A stretch of DNA of 64,000 bases from Paenilisteria newyorkensis (GCF_000766145.1 NZ_JNFB01000035.1:215215-279214); one strand, 5' to 3'; shown: positions 36,449 to 47,583, counted from the stretch's first letter. A program made the numbers and translations. The notes: a model not told the origin generated them from the letters alone.

Positions 36449-39214
36449 TTAGTTTTGATAGTTCTCCACTACAATATCCGCACATCGCTTACACAACGTT
36501 GGGTGATCATGATTCTCGCCAACATCTTTCTTCACGACGCGGCAACGTTCGCATGTTTCGCCTTCTGCTACCGTGATTGCAACCGCAACATGGTGATCTT
36601 TCACCGCGTTGGCCGGCGCTCCTTCTAAGCCTTCCACTAATTCAAAATCAGACACGATTAGTAGTTGTGCGAAGTCGCCTTCCAATGAATCAAACAATTG
36701 TTTCGCTTCGCCATCCACGAACAGCGTCACTTTTGCCAGCATCGATTTACCGATAATTTTTTCATTACGCGCTTCTTCCAATGCTTTTTGAACCACGTCG
36801 CGAATTTGCATGAATTGATCCCATTTCTCCGTGATCGCTTCTGTCACAGGATAATGCTTCACTTCCGGCATCTCCGTCAAATGAATGCTCGCCGCGTCTT
36901 GATCCGCTAAATGTGACCAAACCTCGTCCGCCGTATGTGGTAAAATCGGTGCCAATAACTTCGTCAAAACAACGACCGCTTCATGGAAAACCGTTTGCAT
37001 CGCGCGACGGTCTTTGCTATCCGCTGCTTCGATATACACAACATCCTTCGCAAAATCCATATAAAATTGGCTAAGTTCTACCGTACAGAAATTATTGATT
37101 TGGTGATAAATCGTTGAAAACTCATACTTATCATAGCTTGCACGAACATTTTTAACGAGCTCATCCAGCTTAATTAGTAAATATTGATCGACTTCGCGTA
37201 AATCTTCATAGGCAATCGCATCCGTTGCTGGCGCGAAATCAGAAATATTTCCGAGCAAGAAACGCATCGTGTTACGAATTTTGCGATAGACTTCCGATAC
37301 TTGTTTTAGAATATTATCACTGATACGCACATCTGCTTGATAATCCACAGAGGCAACCCACAAACGCACGATATCCGCGCCTAATTGATTGATAACTTTT
37401 CCTGGAAGCATCGTGTTTCCAAGTGATTTACTCATTTTACGACCATCGCCATCTAAGGCAAAACCGTGACTTAAAACATTGCGGTACGGCGCTTCGCCAC
37501 TAATAGCTACACTCGTCGTTAACGAGGAGTTGAACCAACCGCGATATTGGTCAGAACCTTCCATGTAAAGATCAGCCGGGCGATTCAGATAAGGACGTGC
37601 CTCAAGAACGGCTTGATGACTTGATCCTGAATCGAACCAAACATCCATAATATCGTTTTCTTTCGTAAATTCACCATTTGGACTACCTTCATGCGTGAAT
37701 CCAGCCGGTAATAAATCTTTCGCTTCCCGCTCAAACCAAATATCCGATCCATGCTCGCGGAACAATTCAGAAACGTGATTAATCGTCTCGTCCGTGATGA
37801 TAGAATCGCCATTTTCCGCGTAGAAAATCGGAAGTGGCACACCCCATACACGTTGGCGCGAAATAACCCAGTCCCCACGATCACGAACCATATTGAATAA
37901 ACGCGTTTCGCCCCATGCAGGCGTCCAAGTCACCCCTTGCACAGCGTCTAATAACTCTTGACGGAATGCATTAATCGATGCAAACCATTGCGGTGTCGCA
38001 CGGAAAATAACCGGTTTCTTCGTACGCCAATCATGCGGATACGAGTGCGTAATGAATTCCATTTTTAATAACGCGCCGACTTCTTCCAATTTCTCCGTTA
38101 CCATTTTGTTCGCCGTATCATAAAACACGCCTTCAAAACCTGGTGCTTCGTCTGTGAAAACACCGCGATCGTCTAGTGGTGCCAATGTCTCTAAGCCATA
38201 TTTTTGCCCAATGATAAAATCGTCTTCCCCGTGTCCAGGCGCCGTATGAACCGCACCAGTACCAGCTTCTGCTGTGGCATGTCCGCCATTCATCACCAAG
38301 GAATCCCGATCGTAAAATGGATGTCTCGTTACAACGCGATCAAGCTCTGCGCCACGAACCGTTTTCACGACCTCAGCCGCTTCCCAACCTAATGTCTCGC
38401 GAAGGCTTGGGAACAGTGCTTCTGCCACCACAAATTTCTCGCCATTTACCGCTACCACCACGTATTCTAAATCTGGATTTACCGTAATCCCCATATTGGC
38501 AGGAATCGTCCACGGCGTCGTTGTCCAAATCACGATATTCGTACCTTCTTCTAGCGCACCTTTACCATCCGTTACTTTAAACGCCACAAAAATCGAGGCA
38601 GATTTCTTATCTTGATATTCAATTTCCGCTTCAGCCAGAGCAGATTCACTAGATGGAGACCAATAAACCGGCTTCTTCCCTTTGTAGATGTAGCCTTTTT
38701 TAGCCATCTCACCAAAAACTTTGATTTGCTCTGCTTCATATTCCGGTTGTAGCGTGATGTAAGGATTCGCCCACTCACCAGTCACACCAAGGCGCTTGAA
38801 TCCTGCACGTTGGATATCCACTTGTTTATACGCATATTCAGCGCAAAGCTTACGGAATTCTGCAACAGACATTTCTTTACGCTTCACACCTTTATTCGCC
38901 AGCGCTTGTTCAATCGGTAAACCATGCGTATCCCAACCAGGCACGTATGGCGAACGGAAGCCGCTCATCGATTTTTGACGAACAATCATATCCTTGATTA
39001 CTTTATTCATCGCATGGCCCATATGTAGCTCACCATTCGCATACGGCGGCCCATCATGCAAAATAAACGTAGGCTTATCCGCATTTTTTTGTTGAATTTG
39101 GTCATATAAATCCATCTCTTCCCATTTCGCTTGCCATTCCGGCTCCTTATTCGGTAAATTACCTCGCATTGGGAATTCTGTTTTTGGCATTAATAACGTA
39201 TCTTTGTACTCCAT
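36449..39214 (-). CDS. ileS: Isoleucyl-tRNA synthetase
   Basis: Class I synthetase charging tRNA-Ile. 921 aa, bacterial type. HIGH-type motif [24 protein letters not shown], editing (CP1) domain between them, and a C-terminal zinc finger CERCRVV...CKRCADIV. The mupirocin-sensitive bacterial form is indicated by length and the C-terminal zinc ribbon. ATG 39212-39214. Expression is controlled by the T-box at 39406-39657; an E3 repeat lies between the T-box terminator and the start codon. Confidence 0.96.
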   Translation of the reverse strand: MEYKDTLLMPKTEFPMRGNLPNKEPEWQAKWEEMDLYDQIQQKNADKPTFILHDGPPYANGELHMGHAMNKVIKDMIVRQKSMSGFRSPYVPGWDTHGLPIEQALANKGVKRKEMSVAEFRKLCAEYAYKQVDIQRAGFKRLGVTGEWANPYITLQPEYEAEQIKVFGEMAKKGYIYKGKKPVYWSPSSESALAEAEIEYQDKKSASIFVAFKVTDGKGALEEGTNIVIWTTTPWTIPANMGITVNPDLEYVVVAVNGEKFVVAEALFPSLRETLGWEAAEVVKTVRGAELDRVVTRHPFYDRDSLVMNGGHATAEAGTGAVHTAPGHGEDDFIIGQKYGLETLAPLDDRGVFTDEAPGFEGVFYDTANKMVTEKLEEVGALLKMEFITHSYPHDWRTKKPVIFRATPQWFASINAFRQELLDAVQGVTWTPAWGETRLFNMVRDRGDWVISRQRVWGVPLPIFYAENGDSIITDETINHVSELFREHGSDIWFEREAKDLLPAGFTHEGSPNGEFTKENDIMDVWFDSGSSHQAVLEARPYLNRPADLYMEGSDQYRGWFNSSLTTSVAISGEAPYRNVLSHGFALDGDGRKMSKSLGNTMLPGKVINQLGADIVRLWVASVDYQADVRISDNILKQVSEVYRKIRNTMRFLLGNISDFAPATDAIAYEDLREVDQYLLIKLDELVKNVRASYDKYEFSTIYHQINNFCTVELSQFYMDFAKDVVYIEAADSKDRRAMQTVFHEAVVVLTKLLAPILPHTADEVWSHLADQDAASIHLTEMPEVKHYPVTEAITEKWDQFMQIRDVVQKALEEARNEKIIGKSMLAKVTLFVDGEAKQLFDSLEGDFAQLLIVSDFELVEGLEGAPANAVKDHHVAVAITVAEGETCERCRVVKKDVGENHDHPTLCKRCADIVVENYQN

Positions 39215-39263
39215 CAGTTCATTCTCCTTTGTATATCGTTATTTTTTATTCTTGTATTCGACA

Positions 39264-39364
39264 AGGCTTGCGTATCTCATTTTCAGGTCCAGCTTCAACG
39301 GCCAACTCCTCGAAAACTTCACGCCCTCCGCAAAAAGCAAGAGTGGCTTTTCCTGTGCCGCTCC
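39264..39364 (-). repeat. Dispersed repeat E3, copy C
   Basis: Minus strand: GGCACAGG, hairpin AAAAGC-cactctt-GCTTTT, GCGGAGGGCGTGAAGTTTTC, GAGTTGGCCGTTGAAGCTGG and ACCTGAAAATGAGATACGCA. Collinear with the copies at 20172 and 20357. It lies in the ileS leader, about 40 bp after the T-box terminator and 50 bp before the start codon. Confidence 0.75.
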
Positions 39365-39405
39365 AGTTTTTGTCGGATCTGAACGGGCCGTTTCCGCTTT
39401 TCAAC

Positions 39406-39657
39406 ACAAAAAACCCCTCCCTCAAAAAAGGGACGAGTCTAAATAGTCGCGGTACCACCCTTGTTGACATCGATCATGCATCTTTGCCCACTTCGTTATA
39501 TCGTTAACGCCGACTTACGCTTCTTCCTAATTGGCAACGTGTACCTTTCAAAAAAAGAGCTCCAGAGTGATTTCCATATTCTATCCTATTTGCCAGTCTC
39601 TCACCATCACCAGCTCGCTTTAAAACAGGATGTATTCAGAACGTGTACTTGTCTCTA
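39406..39657 (-). promoter_or_regulatory. T-box leader (isoleucine) of ileS
   Basis: Minus strand. The T-box sequence AAGGGTGGTACCGCG is at 39448-39462, followed by a terminator stem CTCGTCCC/GGGAGGGG with a run of six T (39408-39413). Stem I carries GATGGTGAGAGACTGG and a specifier loop GAATATGGAAATCACTC, in which ATC (Ile, 39569-39571) is the likely specifier. Uncharged tRNA-Ile would favour the antiterminator and raise ileS expression (established T-box mechanism). Confidence 0.93.
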
Positions 39658-40200
39658 TTATAGCTTTTCGATATCGTTTTCTTCTACTACTTCTAATTTC
39701 TCTGGTTCTGCTGATTTCAATTCGGTTGCATCGACTTCATATTCCATCAATTGCTTCCAATCATCACTCTTGATTAAATCCATTTGCGTTTCTACAAGTA
39801 AGCGCAAACGTTCACGGAACACTTTAGACTGACGCTTCAAGTCTTCAATTTCGATGGCAATTTTGCGGGCTTTTGATAACGAATCACTCAAAATACGGTC
39901 CGCGTCTTTCTCTGCTTCACGCACGATTAACTTCGCTTCTTTATCCGCATTATCAATCACTTGGTTCGCAGCTTCTTGAGCCACAATCAAGGACTTGTTT
40001 AGCGTTTCTTCAATATTTGTGAAATGTCCTAAGCGATCATCTCTTGAAGATAGCGTCTCCTCTAAGCGCTTCTTCTCTTTAATCAGTTGTTCATAATCCT
40101 TAATAATTTGGTCGAGGAATTCGTTCACCTCATCCTCTTCATAACCTCTAAAACCACGGCTAAACTCTTTATTATGTATATCCAGCGGTGATAATGGCAT
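39658..40200 (-). CDS. divIVA: Cell-division initiation protein DivIVA
   Basis: Coiled-coil protein that recognises negatively curved membrane at poles and septa and positions partners (Min system, secretion, chromosome anchoring). 180 aa. N-terminal lipid-binding domain MPLSPLDIHNKEFSRGFRGY with the conserved Phe and Arg, then coiled coil about residues 30-160. Start ATG 40198-40200 follows GGAGG at 8 nt. Stop lies right at the start of the ileS T-box. Confidence 0.95.
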   Translation of the reverse strand: MPLSPLDIHNKEFSRGFRGYEEDEVNEFLDQIIKDYEQLIKEKKRLEETLSSRDDRLGHFTNIEETLNKSLIVAQEAANQVIDNADKEAKLIVREAEKDADRILSDSLSKARKIAIEIEDLKRQSKVFRERLRLLVETQMDLIKSDDWKQLMEYEVDATELKSAEPEKLEVVEENDIEKL

Positions 40201-40348
40201 GCTCAACACCTCCATATGGTCAAAGCCTAACTAAATCTAGGCTAGCCCTTCTATTATACCATAAAAATTCATTCCATATATACCTGTCTCTTACTATAAT
40301 AAAATTCTGACCTTCTCGCAAGTATTATCGTCTCAAAAAACGAAAATA

Positions 40349-41125
40349 TTAACGTAAATAACCTATTTCCATCCGAATCTTGTCTTTCTTCGTGTGTCCA
40401 TTGATTTCTCCCAGTTTAACACGACCATAACCGCGCGCTGAAATAATATCCAATTCCTCACACTCAAAATCAGGATTTTCAACCGTTTTCCAATTCACCT
40501 TCACCAGCTTCCCCTGCACGAGTTGTTTCGCTTTTTGGCGGGAAATATTGTGCGCTGTTGCCACGACAAGATCCAGACGCAAACTCGTAATCGTCGTTCC
40601 AACATACTCCCAATCCGCGCGCACAGGCAACGCTTGATCCAGACTCAATTCTTCCAACATGATATTCACTTTCCCTATTTTATCGAGTTGCAAACGAATA
40701 TACTCTTTCATTTCGCCCATCACAAAAAATTGCCACAACTCATTTTCCGTTAAAATATCGCCGAAAATATCGCGTTTCATACCGAGTGACATCACCGTTC
40801 CAAGAATCATCTGGTGCGACAGTGTCGTGAACTTCACCGGATAGCGAATATCAAACAACGTAATCTGAAAATCAGCATCGGTCGGCTCATAGTAATCCGG
40901 ATAAATAAGCGCGCGTCGACGTTCTGCATGCGCCACACCGCCCCAGAATCTCACCTTGATATGGTCATATCCTCCAACCACCGATTCCAAAATCAGGCGC
41001 TGACGCGGATCCAAGAAATCCGTCAAACGAGGCGTGTACTGGTCCTCAACCTGCACAATCCACTCCAAGGCTACATCAATAAAACTATGCTCTTCTGCTC
41101 TAAAATGTTGATAAATCCCTTCCAT
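40349..41125 (-). CDS. ylmH: S4-domain RNA-binding protein YlmH
   Basis: 258 aa. N-terminal conserved domain (YQHFRAEEHSFIDVALEW, FLDPRQRLI), middle linker, and a C-terminal S4 domain about residues 180-250 (TSLRLDLVVATAHNISRQKA, KLVKVNWK). The family is found in Gram-positive dcw clusters; B. subtilis YlmH is linked to ribosome-associated quality control (family knowledge). A terminator at 41246-41300 separates it from ylmG, so it may have its own promoter or rely on read-through. Confidence 0.9.
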   Translation of the reverse strand: MEGIYQHFRAEEHSFIDVALEWIVQVEDQYTPRLTDFLDPRQRLILESVVGGYDHIKVRFWGGVAHAERRRALIYPDYYEPTDADFQITLFDIRYPVKFTTLSHQMILGTVMSLGMKRDIFGDILTENELWQFFVMGEMKEYIRLQLDKIGKVNIMLEELSLDQALPVRADWEYVGTTITSLRLDLVVATAHNISRQKAKQLVQGKLVKVNWKTVENPDFECEELDIISARGYGRVKLGEINGHTKKDKIRMEIGYLR

Positions 41126-41245
41126 GTTCCCCTTACTCCCTTTAACAACAAAATGACCCTTACGAAAAAGCCATTTTGCAATATAGTCGTGCTTTCATAA
41201 AACCCATTATAGCACGCTTCCCCGTTTTTTAACACCCACACAATT

Positions 41246-41300
41246 CCAAAAAATACCGAATGAAAGCACTCCTGATTTCCAGACAGCTTTCATTTCGGTA
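41246..41300 (-). terminator. Terminator after ylmG
   Basis: Minus strand ACCGAAATGAAAGC pairs with GCTTTCATTCGGT and is followed by ATTTTTT. It marks the 3' end of an ftsA/Z-ylm transcript, within the 183-bp ylmG-ylmH gap. Confidence 0.85.
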
Positions 41301-41308
41301 TCAACATG

Positions 41309-41599
41309 TTAGAAAAATAGTGGTAATAAATAATTATACACTAAGTACTGTAAGCCAAACGTCGCCATTCGTATCGCAAAAAAGGCAATGATCGGTGATA
41401 AATCAAGGACTCCACCAATTGGCGGAATAATTCTCCGGAACGGCGCTAAAACAGGTTCACAAATTTTCGCTAAAAAGCGGCCAAATGTGGTTTCGTAAGC
41501 ACCCGGGAACCAAGACATTAAAATATAAACAAACAGTACGTACGGGAAATAATCCAGTACTAAGAAGACATAGTGTGCGATCTGATATGCTAATATAAT
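41309..41599 (-). CDS. ylmG: YggT-family membrane protein YlmG, probable AUU start
   Basis: Small membrane protein of the dcw cluster, linked to septation and cofactor insertion in other phyla. The first ATG in frame (41516-41518) would give 69 aa and remove the N-terminal membrane helix conserved in the family. The frame is open upstream and reads ILAYQIAHYVFLVLDYFPYV then LFVYILMSWFPG. GAGGT at 41607-41611 lies exactly 7 nt before the codon ATT (41597-41599), and no ATG, GTG or TTG is available there. I take ATT as start: 96 aa, two membrane segments plus CEPVLAPFRRIIPPIGGVLDL. It follows sepF by 14 bp. Confidence 0.82.
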   Translation of the reverse strand: MILAYQIAHYVFLVLDYFPYVLFVYILMSWFPGAYETTFGRFLAKICEPVLAPFRRIIPPIGGVLDLSPIIAFFAIRMATFGLQYLVYNYLLPLFF

Positions 41600-41613
41600 G
41601 TGTTACACCTCAT

Positions 41614-42105
41614 TTACATAAAATCTTGTTCTTCTAACATCTCAGAAATAGCGCCATCGACCTCGACGTTTTCTGGTGTGCAGAGGAAAATATTGTTGCC
41701 AATACGTTGAATATCTCCACCTAAAGCATACACAGTCCCACTCAAAAAGTCCACAATTCGGATTGCTTGGTCATGGCTAATACGTTGCAAATTCACAACC
41801 ACCGTCTTATATTCCTTCAAGTAGTCAGAAAGCTCTTGCGCTTCTGCATACACCCGCGGTTCCACAAGAACCATTTGGCTTGAAAATTGAGCCCCATTCA
41901 TGCTTACCACTTTATGCTCATCGACTGGTGCTACTTCGCTTTGATTCGTAAAATAGTTTTTTCCTGTTGGTTTTTTCATTTTTTTCTCAGTTGGAACCTC
42001 GCGAAGTGGTTGAGGTTTCGCCGCAACCGGTTGCTCTTCGTAATAATCTTCGCCCTCTTCCTCATCTAAGAAAAAGTAAGATTTAAATTTATTTTTTAAT
42101 CCCAT
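41614..42105 (-). CDS. sepF: Cell-division protein SepF
   Basis: FtsZ-bundling membrane tether. 163 aa. N-terminal amphipathic membrane-targeting helix [18 protein letters not shown], a variable basic/proline linker (about 25-65) and the C-terminal SepF domain with [20 protein letters not shown] and [23 protein letters not shown] follows GGAGG. Operon ftsZ-ylmE-sepF-ylmG. Confidence 0.94.
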   Translation of the reverse strand: MGLKNKFKSYFFLDEEEGEDYYEEQPVAAKPQPLREVPTEKKMKKPTGKNYFTNQSEVAPVDEHKVVSMNGAQFSSQMVLVEPRVYAEAQELSDYLKEYKTVVVNLQRISHDQAIRIVDFLSGTVYALGGDIQRIGNNIFLCTPENVEVDGAISEMLEEQDFM

Positions 42106-42124
42106 CTGATTTACACCTCCACAT

Positions 42125-42802
42125 TTAGTTTTCCTCTACTAAAGCTCTTCCTACTCTGATAAACGTTGCGCCTTCCTCTATTGCAACCTCAAAATCATTC
42201 GTCATTCCCATCGACAATTCATGACACGGAACATTCGGGATTCCAAGTTTCTCTATTTCTAGCTGCACTGCTTTTAATCCTTGAAAAACGTGATGTAAAG
42301 TCTGCTCATCATCGGTGTTTGGAGCCATGGTCATCAGTCCAACAATTTCAATACGCTCATAGTTCTGCGCCTTCACAAACGCGATGGCTTCCTCAGCACT
42401 AAAACCATGTTTTGTTTCTTCCTCAGAAATATTCACCTGTAAGAAACAAGCAACTTTCTGAGTCGCACGTTTTTCGATTTCATCAGCCAATGACTTGCGG
42501 TCCAATGAATGTAAAAAATGCGTATATGGTAGGATGGCTCTCACTTTTCGTGTTTGTAATGATCCAATAAAATGCCAAACAATATCGGGTTTATCCGCAA
42601 ACGCTTCTACTTTTTCTGTAAAAACTTCCGCTCGATTTTCGCCAAAATGACGAATGCCGAGATTGTATAGCTTCTCCATCGCAACAATGTCCACCGTCTT
42701 AGTTACGGCAACTAAATGCACATCTGCCACATCACGACCGCTTTTTTTTGCTGCTTCGGAAATTTTATCTTCAATCGCTTGTAAGTTTTCGTTATAGCTC
42801 AT
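42125..42802 (-). CDS. ylmE: PLP homeostasis protein (YggS/YlmE family)
   Basis: 225-aa PLP-binding TIM-barrel protein involved in vitamin B6 and amino-acid homeostasis; no catalytic role known. PLP Lys in [30 protein letters not shown]-terminal [23 protein letters not shown] 42800-42802 preferred over GTG 42805 (AGGTG at 7 nt). It lies between ftsZ and sepF. Confidence 0.92.
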   Translation of the reverse strand: MSYNENLQAIEDKISEAAKKSGRDVADVHLVAVTKTVDIVAMEKLYNLGIRHFGENRAEVFTEKVEAFADKPDIVWHFIGSLQTRKVRAILPYTHFLHSLDRKSLADEIEKRATQKVACFLQVNISEEETKHGFSAEEAIAFVKAQNYERIEIVGLMTMAPNTDDEQTLHHVFQGLKAVQLEIEKLGIPNVPCHELSMGMTNDFEVAIEEGATFIRVGRALVEEN

Positions 42803-42831
42803 CACATATCACCTATTTTTCCATACTTTTA

Positions 42832-44004
42832 TTAGTTTCGACGGTTTCTGTTGCGGATGAATGCAGGCACTTCTACGTCGAGGTTTTGGCGCTGCTCTTC
42901 TACGTGTGGCGCTTGTGGGTGTTCTTCATTCGATGCTTGCTGCTGTTGTTGTGGCGCGTTAGATTCTTCTTTCACCGCGTAACCAGGGCGATTGACTTGA
43001 ATCGCTGGATTGGGACGATTTTGCGCTTGGGCTTGTTGTTTTGCTTGAGCTGCTTCGTCAAAACCTGTCGCGATAACGGTAACAATCAATTCTTCTTGCA
43101 AATCATCATTGATAACCGAACCGAAAATCATATTTACATCTTCATCGGATGCAGAAGATACGATTTCAGCTGCTTCTTGCACTTCATACAGGCTCAAATT
43201 AGAACCACCTGTAATATTCATCAACACGCCTTTTGCACCGTCAATCGATGTTTCCAGCAGTGGAGATGAGATTGCTTTTTTAGCTGCGTCTGCCGCACGA
43301 TTTTCACCAGTTCCAATACCGATTCCCATCAAAGCCGAACCGCGATTCGTCATGATTGTTTTCACATCGGCGAAATCCAGGTTAATTAAACCAGGAACAG
43401 CAATTAAATCAGATATACCCTGTACACCTTGGCGTAAAACATTATCGGCTTCACGGAATGCTTCCAACATCGGCGTATTTTTATCGACAATTTGTAATAA
43501 ACGATCATTCGGGATAACAATCAGCGTGTCTACCGCTTCCTTCATGGCTTCTGTACCAATTGCCGCTTGTTTCGAACGCTTGGGACCTTCAAAGCCAAAT
43601 GGACGCGTCACGACACCTACCGTCAAAGCACCCATTTCTTTGGCGATCGTCGCAATAACCGGCGCTGCACCAGTCCCAGTTCCGCCACCCATACCAGCCG
43701 TTACGAAAACCATATCCGCACCTTTTAGCGCTTCTTCGATCATTTCGCGACTTTCTTCTGCAGCTTTTTTACCGATTTCAGGAACAGCTCCTGCTCCAAG
43801 TCCACGTGTTAATTTCGTGCCTATTTGCAAGTGAACTTCTGCTTTAGAAAGATTCAAAGCTTGTGCATCCGTATTTGCTGCGACAAAATCGACACCTTGG
43901 ACACCATGTTCAATCATTCGGTTGACAGCATTGTTCCCGCCGCCACCGATTCCGATTACTTTAATTGTTGCTAAGCTTTCTGCACTCGTGTCAAAATCTA
44001 ACAT
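42832..44004 (-). CDS. ftsZ: Cell-division GTPase FtsZ
   Basis: Tubulin-like GTPase forming the Z-ring. 390 aa. GTP-binding [11 protein letters not shown] and tubulin signature [12 protein letters not shown]7 loop with [11 protein letters not shown], unstructured Q-rich linker (about 320-375) and the conserved C-terminal peptide [12 protein letters not shown], which binds FtsA/SepF. ATG 44004 follows AGGAGG. It lies 48 bp after ftsA. Confidence 0.97.
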   Translation of the reverse strand: MLDFDTSAESLATIKVIGIGGGGNNAVNRMIEHGVQGVDFVAANTDAQALNLSKAEVHLQIGTKLTRGLGAGAVPEIGKKAAEESREMIEEALKGADMVFVTAGMGGGTGTGAAPVIATIAKEMGALTVGVVTRPFGFEGPKRSKQAAIGTEAMKEAVDTLIVIPNDRLLQIVDKNTPMLEAFREADNVLRQGVQGISDLIAVPGLINLDFADVKTIMTNRGSALMGIGIGTGENRAADAAKKAISSPLLETSIDGAKGVLMNITGGSNLSLYEVQEAAEIVSSASDEDVNMIFGSVINDDLQEELIVTVIATGFDEAAQAKQQAQAQNRPNPAIQVNRPGYAVKEESNAPQQQQQASNEEHPQAPHVEEQRQNLDVEVPAFIRNRNRRN

Positions 44005-44052
44005 ACTATTTGCCTCCTAATTTTACCTTTTTAACGAAAACACGTACTTCTT

Positions 44053-45327
44053 CTAATCGAAAAATGCACCGAAGAAATTCTTCATCTTGGTGGAAACTTT
44101 CTCTTCTTCGGTTTTCTTTGGTTTTTGCTTCGGTTTGGAATACTGCTCTTCTTTTACTTCTACGGCTTCGGATGGTTCCGAATTTAAACTTCTGCCTTCT
44201 TTTTCAGCCATCTGATAGGCATATTTTATTAAGCCAACAGCGGTCGTGAAACTCGGCTCACGAACACCGATATAATCTGGAATTGCTAACCTTACATGGG
44301 CTTGAAAAACTTTGCCGGCAAGGTCAATGGCGCCTGGAATCGACATCACGCCGCCGGTTAACACATAACCACCAGGGAGGTGTGCTTTACCTACGCGTGC
44401 TAATTCTTCTAACGCCAACGTATAAATTTCTTCCATACGCGCCTCGATGATATCTGCTACTTCGAGTTGTGTGAAATGTTGCTGCTGATCACTGCCGATA
44501 ACGTCGATGCCAAATGCGATGTCCTCAGAAGCATCATCGTAAAAAGCATAACCGTGCTCTAATTTCACTTTTTCGGCGTTGGCTGTCGATGTGTTTAAAC
44601 CGAGTGACAAATCTTTCGTCACATGTTCTCCACCAACTGGTAATACCGTTGTATACGTTAATTTCCCTTGTTCAAATACACTAATTGTCGTTGTACCAGC
44701 ACCGATATTGATGAGTGCCGTACCGAATTCTTTATCATCTTCTGTTAAGGAAACCGAGCCTTCTGCAAGTGGTTGAAGCACGATGTCTGTAATCTCTAAC
44801 CCAGCACGTTCTACGCAACGCAACGTATTATGTAGGATCGCTTTTGAACCTGTAATAAGTGTTCCTTCCATTTCAAGACGTACACCGATCATGCCTCTTG
44901 GATTGACGCCTTCGAAGCCATCGACCACGTATTGATCCGGAATCACATTGATAATTTCTCTATCTGGAGCGAGTGAAATCACCTGCGCAGAGTCAATGAC
45001 ATTCCATACATCATCATCTGTAATTTCACGATTCTCGCCACTAATCGCGACGACACCGCGGCAAGCTTCCAGTCGAACTTGGCTCGAAACAATACCCACA
45101 ATCACTTGGGATACGTGCACGCCTACCATACGTTCTGCCTGTTCAATGGCTTTTTTAATCGATTCTACTGTCTTATCAATATCAACAATGACGCCTTTTT
45201 TGACTCCTTGGGACGCCACATTACCCACACCGATAATATTGAGTCTGTCATTGGCCATCTCGGCAATAATCACTTTCACAGACGATGTTCCAATATCCAA
45301 ACTTACGTAAATTTCGTTTTCTCCCAT
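44053..45327 (-). CDS. ftsA: Cell-division protein FtsA
   Basis: Actin-like ATPase that anchors FtsZ to the membrane. 424 aa. Phosphate-1 SLDIGTSSVKVIIAEM, domain 1C insertion, INIGAGTTTISVFEQGK phosphate-2, GGVMSIPGA adenosine motif, and a C-terminal basic linker ending in the amphipathic helix KMKNFFGAFFD. ATG 45327 follows GGAGGTGCC. The 349-bp upstream gap suggests that a promoter for ftsAZ lies there. Confidence 0.96.
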   Translation of the reverse strand: MGENEIYVSLDIGTSSVKVIIAEMANDRLNIIGVGNVASQGVKKGVIVDIDKTVESIKKAIEQAERMVGVHVSQVIVGIVSSQVRLEACRGVVAISGENREITDDDVWNVIDSAQVISLAPDREIINVIPDQYVVDGFEGVNPRGMIGVRLEMEGTLITGSKAILHNTLRCVERAGLEITDIVLQPLAEGSVSLTEDDKEFGTALINIGAGTTTISVFEQGKLTYTTVLPVGGEHVTKDLSLGLNTSTANAEKVKLEHGYAFYDDASEDIAFGIDVIGSDQQQHFTQLEVADIIEARMEEIYTLALEELARVGKAHLPGGYVLTGGVMSIPGAIDLAGKVFQAHVRLAIPDYIGVREPSFTTAVGLIKYAYQMAEKEGRSLNSEPSEAVEVKEEQYSKPKQKPKKTEEEKVSTKMKNFFGAFFD

Positions 45328-45676
45328 TTATCGGCACCTCCTTTATTTCATATTCTGTCTTGTTTTATTTGTCTACTTGCAAAAATTCAGTAGTAAGTTT
45401 TATTTTAAAGTTTATTGTTAATGGTTGGTGTTTGTTCTTCAAGATTTCCCTCTCAGACAAACATAATAAGTAGAGGATAAAAGATATACTATTCAATCAA
45501 CACATATCTACAGTCTACACCAAGAAGCATGGTAATAAAAGCACAAAGGATGTTTTTCAGCAACTTTTTAGCATTTTTTTTAATTCATCGCCAAAAGAGG
45601 AACGTGCATTCTTATCGGGAATTCGATTATGTGCTATTTCGTACGTTTTATCCTAGCGAACTTTGTAATCTATTTA
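45328..45676 (-). other. Intergenic region divIB-ftsA
   Basis: 349 bp of AT-rich sequence without a convincing reading frame. It is long for a dcw cluster and probably holds the ftsA-ftsZ promoter, but I cannot pick one pair of -35/-10 boxes with confidence. No terminator was found after divIB. Confidence 0.4.
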
Positions 45677-46465
45677 TTAATTTTTCTTATCTAACGAGGC
45701 TTTCTCTTCTTTGTCCTTTAAATAGGTGCGGAAATAAGAACCGATTTCTAAATCAATGATACCTTTTTGGCCGTCTTTTAGCTGGGCCACGATGGACGGG
45801 TAGTGTGCCATTTTTTCAGCGAAGGTGGAGATTGTCGCGGAGACTTGGTTGCCATCATTCATGTATAGGCTGATATGCTCATCATCGCTTTTGGTCGGCG
45901 CGAAGTGAATCTCGGAGATGGATAGCAGGACGCCTTCTGGTAATTGATTGAGCTGTGCAACCATGTCTTCTAGCACTTGCCCGTTTTTAAAGCCGCTAAA
46001 AATAGGATTATTGCCAATTGGGAACTGCTTCGGCTGCGTGGTGAGTAATTTGCCTGTTTCTAAAATGTCGAAATACTGGCCGTTCTTTCCTTGATAGCCG
46101 ATTGTTTTGTTTTCTGTGATGTGCACGCGTAATGTGTTTAGGCCTCGGAGTTCGATCTTCGCCTTTTTAATCAGCGGATTTTTTTCGAGTGCTGCGGTGC
46201 TTTTGGATTTATTTATCCCGAAAACAAAAGCCTCCAAATTCAAATCGCCTTCTGTCAAAATGGTTTGTTCATCGACTTGGTGGTTCCCATCGACGTAAAT
46301 ACGTTGCACTTTACTCAGTGGTGATAGGAAATAAAGCGTAATTAAAATGAGAAGAACGAAGATACTAATTAGAATCGACATATGGCGAATGAGCTTCTTT
46401 TTGCGGTATTTTTTGAGTTCTGGAATTCTGCTTTCGATAGAAACAATTTTTTTATTACTCGCCAT
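45677..46465 (-). CDS. divIB: Division protein DivIB/FtsQ
   Basis: Bitopic divisome protein partnering FtsL and DivIC. 262 aa. Basic cytoplasmic N-terminus (KKYRKKKLIRH), one membrane segment about residues 30-48, external POTRA domain (VQRIYVDGNHQVDEQTIL) and FtsQ beta domain, then a charged tail. ATG 46465 follows GAGGACAATCAC. It follows murG by 23 bp. Confidence 0.93.
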   Translation of the reverse strand: MASNKKIVSIESRIPELKKYRKKKLIRHMSILISIFVLLILITLYFLSPLSKVQRIYVDGNHQVDEQTILTEGDLNLEAFVFGINKSKSTAALEKNPLIKKAKIELRGLNTLRVHITENKTIGYQGKNGQYFDILETGKLLTTQPKQFPIGNNPIFSGFKNGQVLEDMVAQLNQLPEGVLLSISEIHFAPTKSDDEHISLYMNDGNQVSATISTFAEKMAHYPSIVAQLKDGQKGIIDLEIGSYFRTYLKDKEEKASLDKKN

Positions 46466-46488
46466 GTGATTGTCCTCCTCATCTGTTT

Positions 46489-47583
46489 TTAGTTGTTGAT
46501 GATGTCATAGATAGCATCTACCAACTTGTCGGCTGCATCGGGAACGCCGAGCTGCTTGGCTTCGTATTGCATTTTTGCCAGTTTTTCCGGACTTTCCATA
46601 ATCGTATCGATTTCATCTAGCAAGCGTATTGGTGTTAAGTCTGACTCTGCGATGACGGATGCTGCTGCTTTTTTAGCCAGTGATTCGGCATTTTTGGCTT
46701 GATGATTCGCCGTGACATACGGGCTTGGGATTAAGATACTTGGGACGCCTAGTGCGGTCAATTCTGCCAGCGATGTCGCGCCGGCCCTTGATACGACTAA
46801 GGTACAGACGTTAAGTACTTTTGGCATGTCGTAGATGAATGGCTGAATGCTGATATTTTTGTTTAGCTCCATTTCCACCAGCTTTTCCTTGATTTTCTCA
46901 AAATGGGCATCGCCGGTCACATAAAGCAGCTGATAACCGCGTTTCCCGATTTTTGTAAGATTGGCTTCCACGGCTTCGTTAATTCCTCTGGCACCGCGAC
47001 TTCCCCCGAAAACAAGGACTGTCGGCTTATCTTGCTCCAAACCATACTCGGTTAAAACAGCGCCTGATTCGATGCCAACTACTTCGGATGCGCGCGGATT
47101 CCCTGTGAAAACAACTTTTTCAGCAGCAAAGGAATCGCTCACTTCTTCAAAACAAATCGCCACACGGTTGGCATACCGACTTAAAAACTTATTCGTCAAC
47201 CCGGCCACGCTATTTTGTTCATGGATAAGTGTCGGGATGTTCAGTTTTGCTGCGGCATAAACAACTGGGCCACAAACATAGCCACCTGTGCCGATGACAG
47301 CATCCGGTTTGAAAGCACGAATCAAGGCTTTACTGCGCGTCACACCCTTGAAAAAACGCGTCACTGTTTTGACGTTTTCTAAAGATAGCGCGCGTTTAAA
47401 ACCCGTGATTTCGATGGCTTCAAAAGGAATCCCTTCGCGTCTTACGATGGTTGACTCGAGGCCTTTTTCTGTTCCGATGTAAAGAAATTCAGCTTCTGGG
47501 TCTCGCTTTTTAATTGCTCGGATTAGCGCAAGGGCTGGATAAATATGTCCGCCCGTTCCGCCACCGCTTATAACAAATTTCAT
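46489..47583 (-). CDS. murG: UDP-GlcNAc:lipid I GlcNAc transferase
   Basis: Makes lipid II at the inner membrane face. 364 aa GT-B fold: [16 protein letters not shown] (G-loop 1), [11 protein letters not shown] (G-loop 2), [12 protein letters not shown] and [20 protein letters not shown] (donor site). ATG overlaps the murD stop by 4 nt. Confidence 0.96.
   Translation of the reverse strand: MKFVISGGGTGGHIYPALALIRAIKKRDPEAEFLYIGTEKGLESTIVRREGIPFEAIEITGFKRALSLENVKTVTRFFKGVTRSKALIRAFKPDAVIGTGGYVCGPVVYAAAKLNIPTLIHEQNSVAGLTNKFLSRYANRVAICFEEVSDSFAAEKVVFTGNPRASEVVGIESGAVLTEYGLEQDKPTVLVFGGSRGARGINEAVEANLTKIGKRGYQLLYVTGDAHFEKIKEKLVEMELNKNISIQPFIYDMPKVLNVCTLVVSRAGATSLAELTALGVPSILIPSPYVTANHQAKNAESLAKKAAASVIAESDLTPIRLLDEIDTIMESPEKLAKMQYEAKQLGVPDAADKLVDAIYDIINN

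Noticed and set aside
42832..44004. Long plus-strand frame (241 aa) opposite ftsZ
   Set aside because: Antisense shadow of ftsZ, a highly conserved gene; no start signal.
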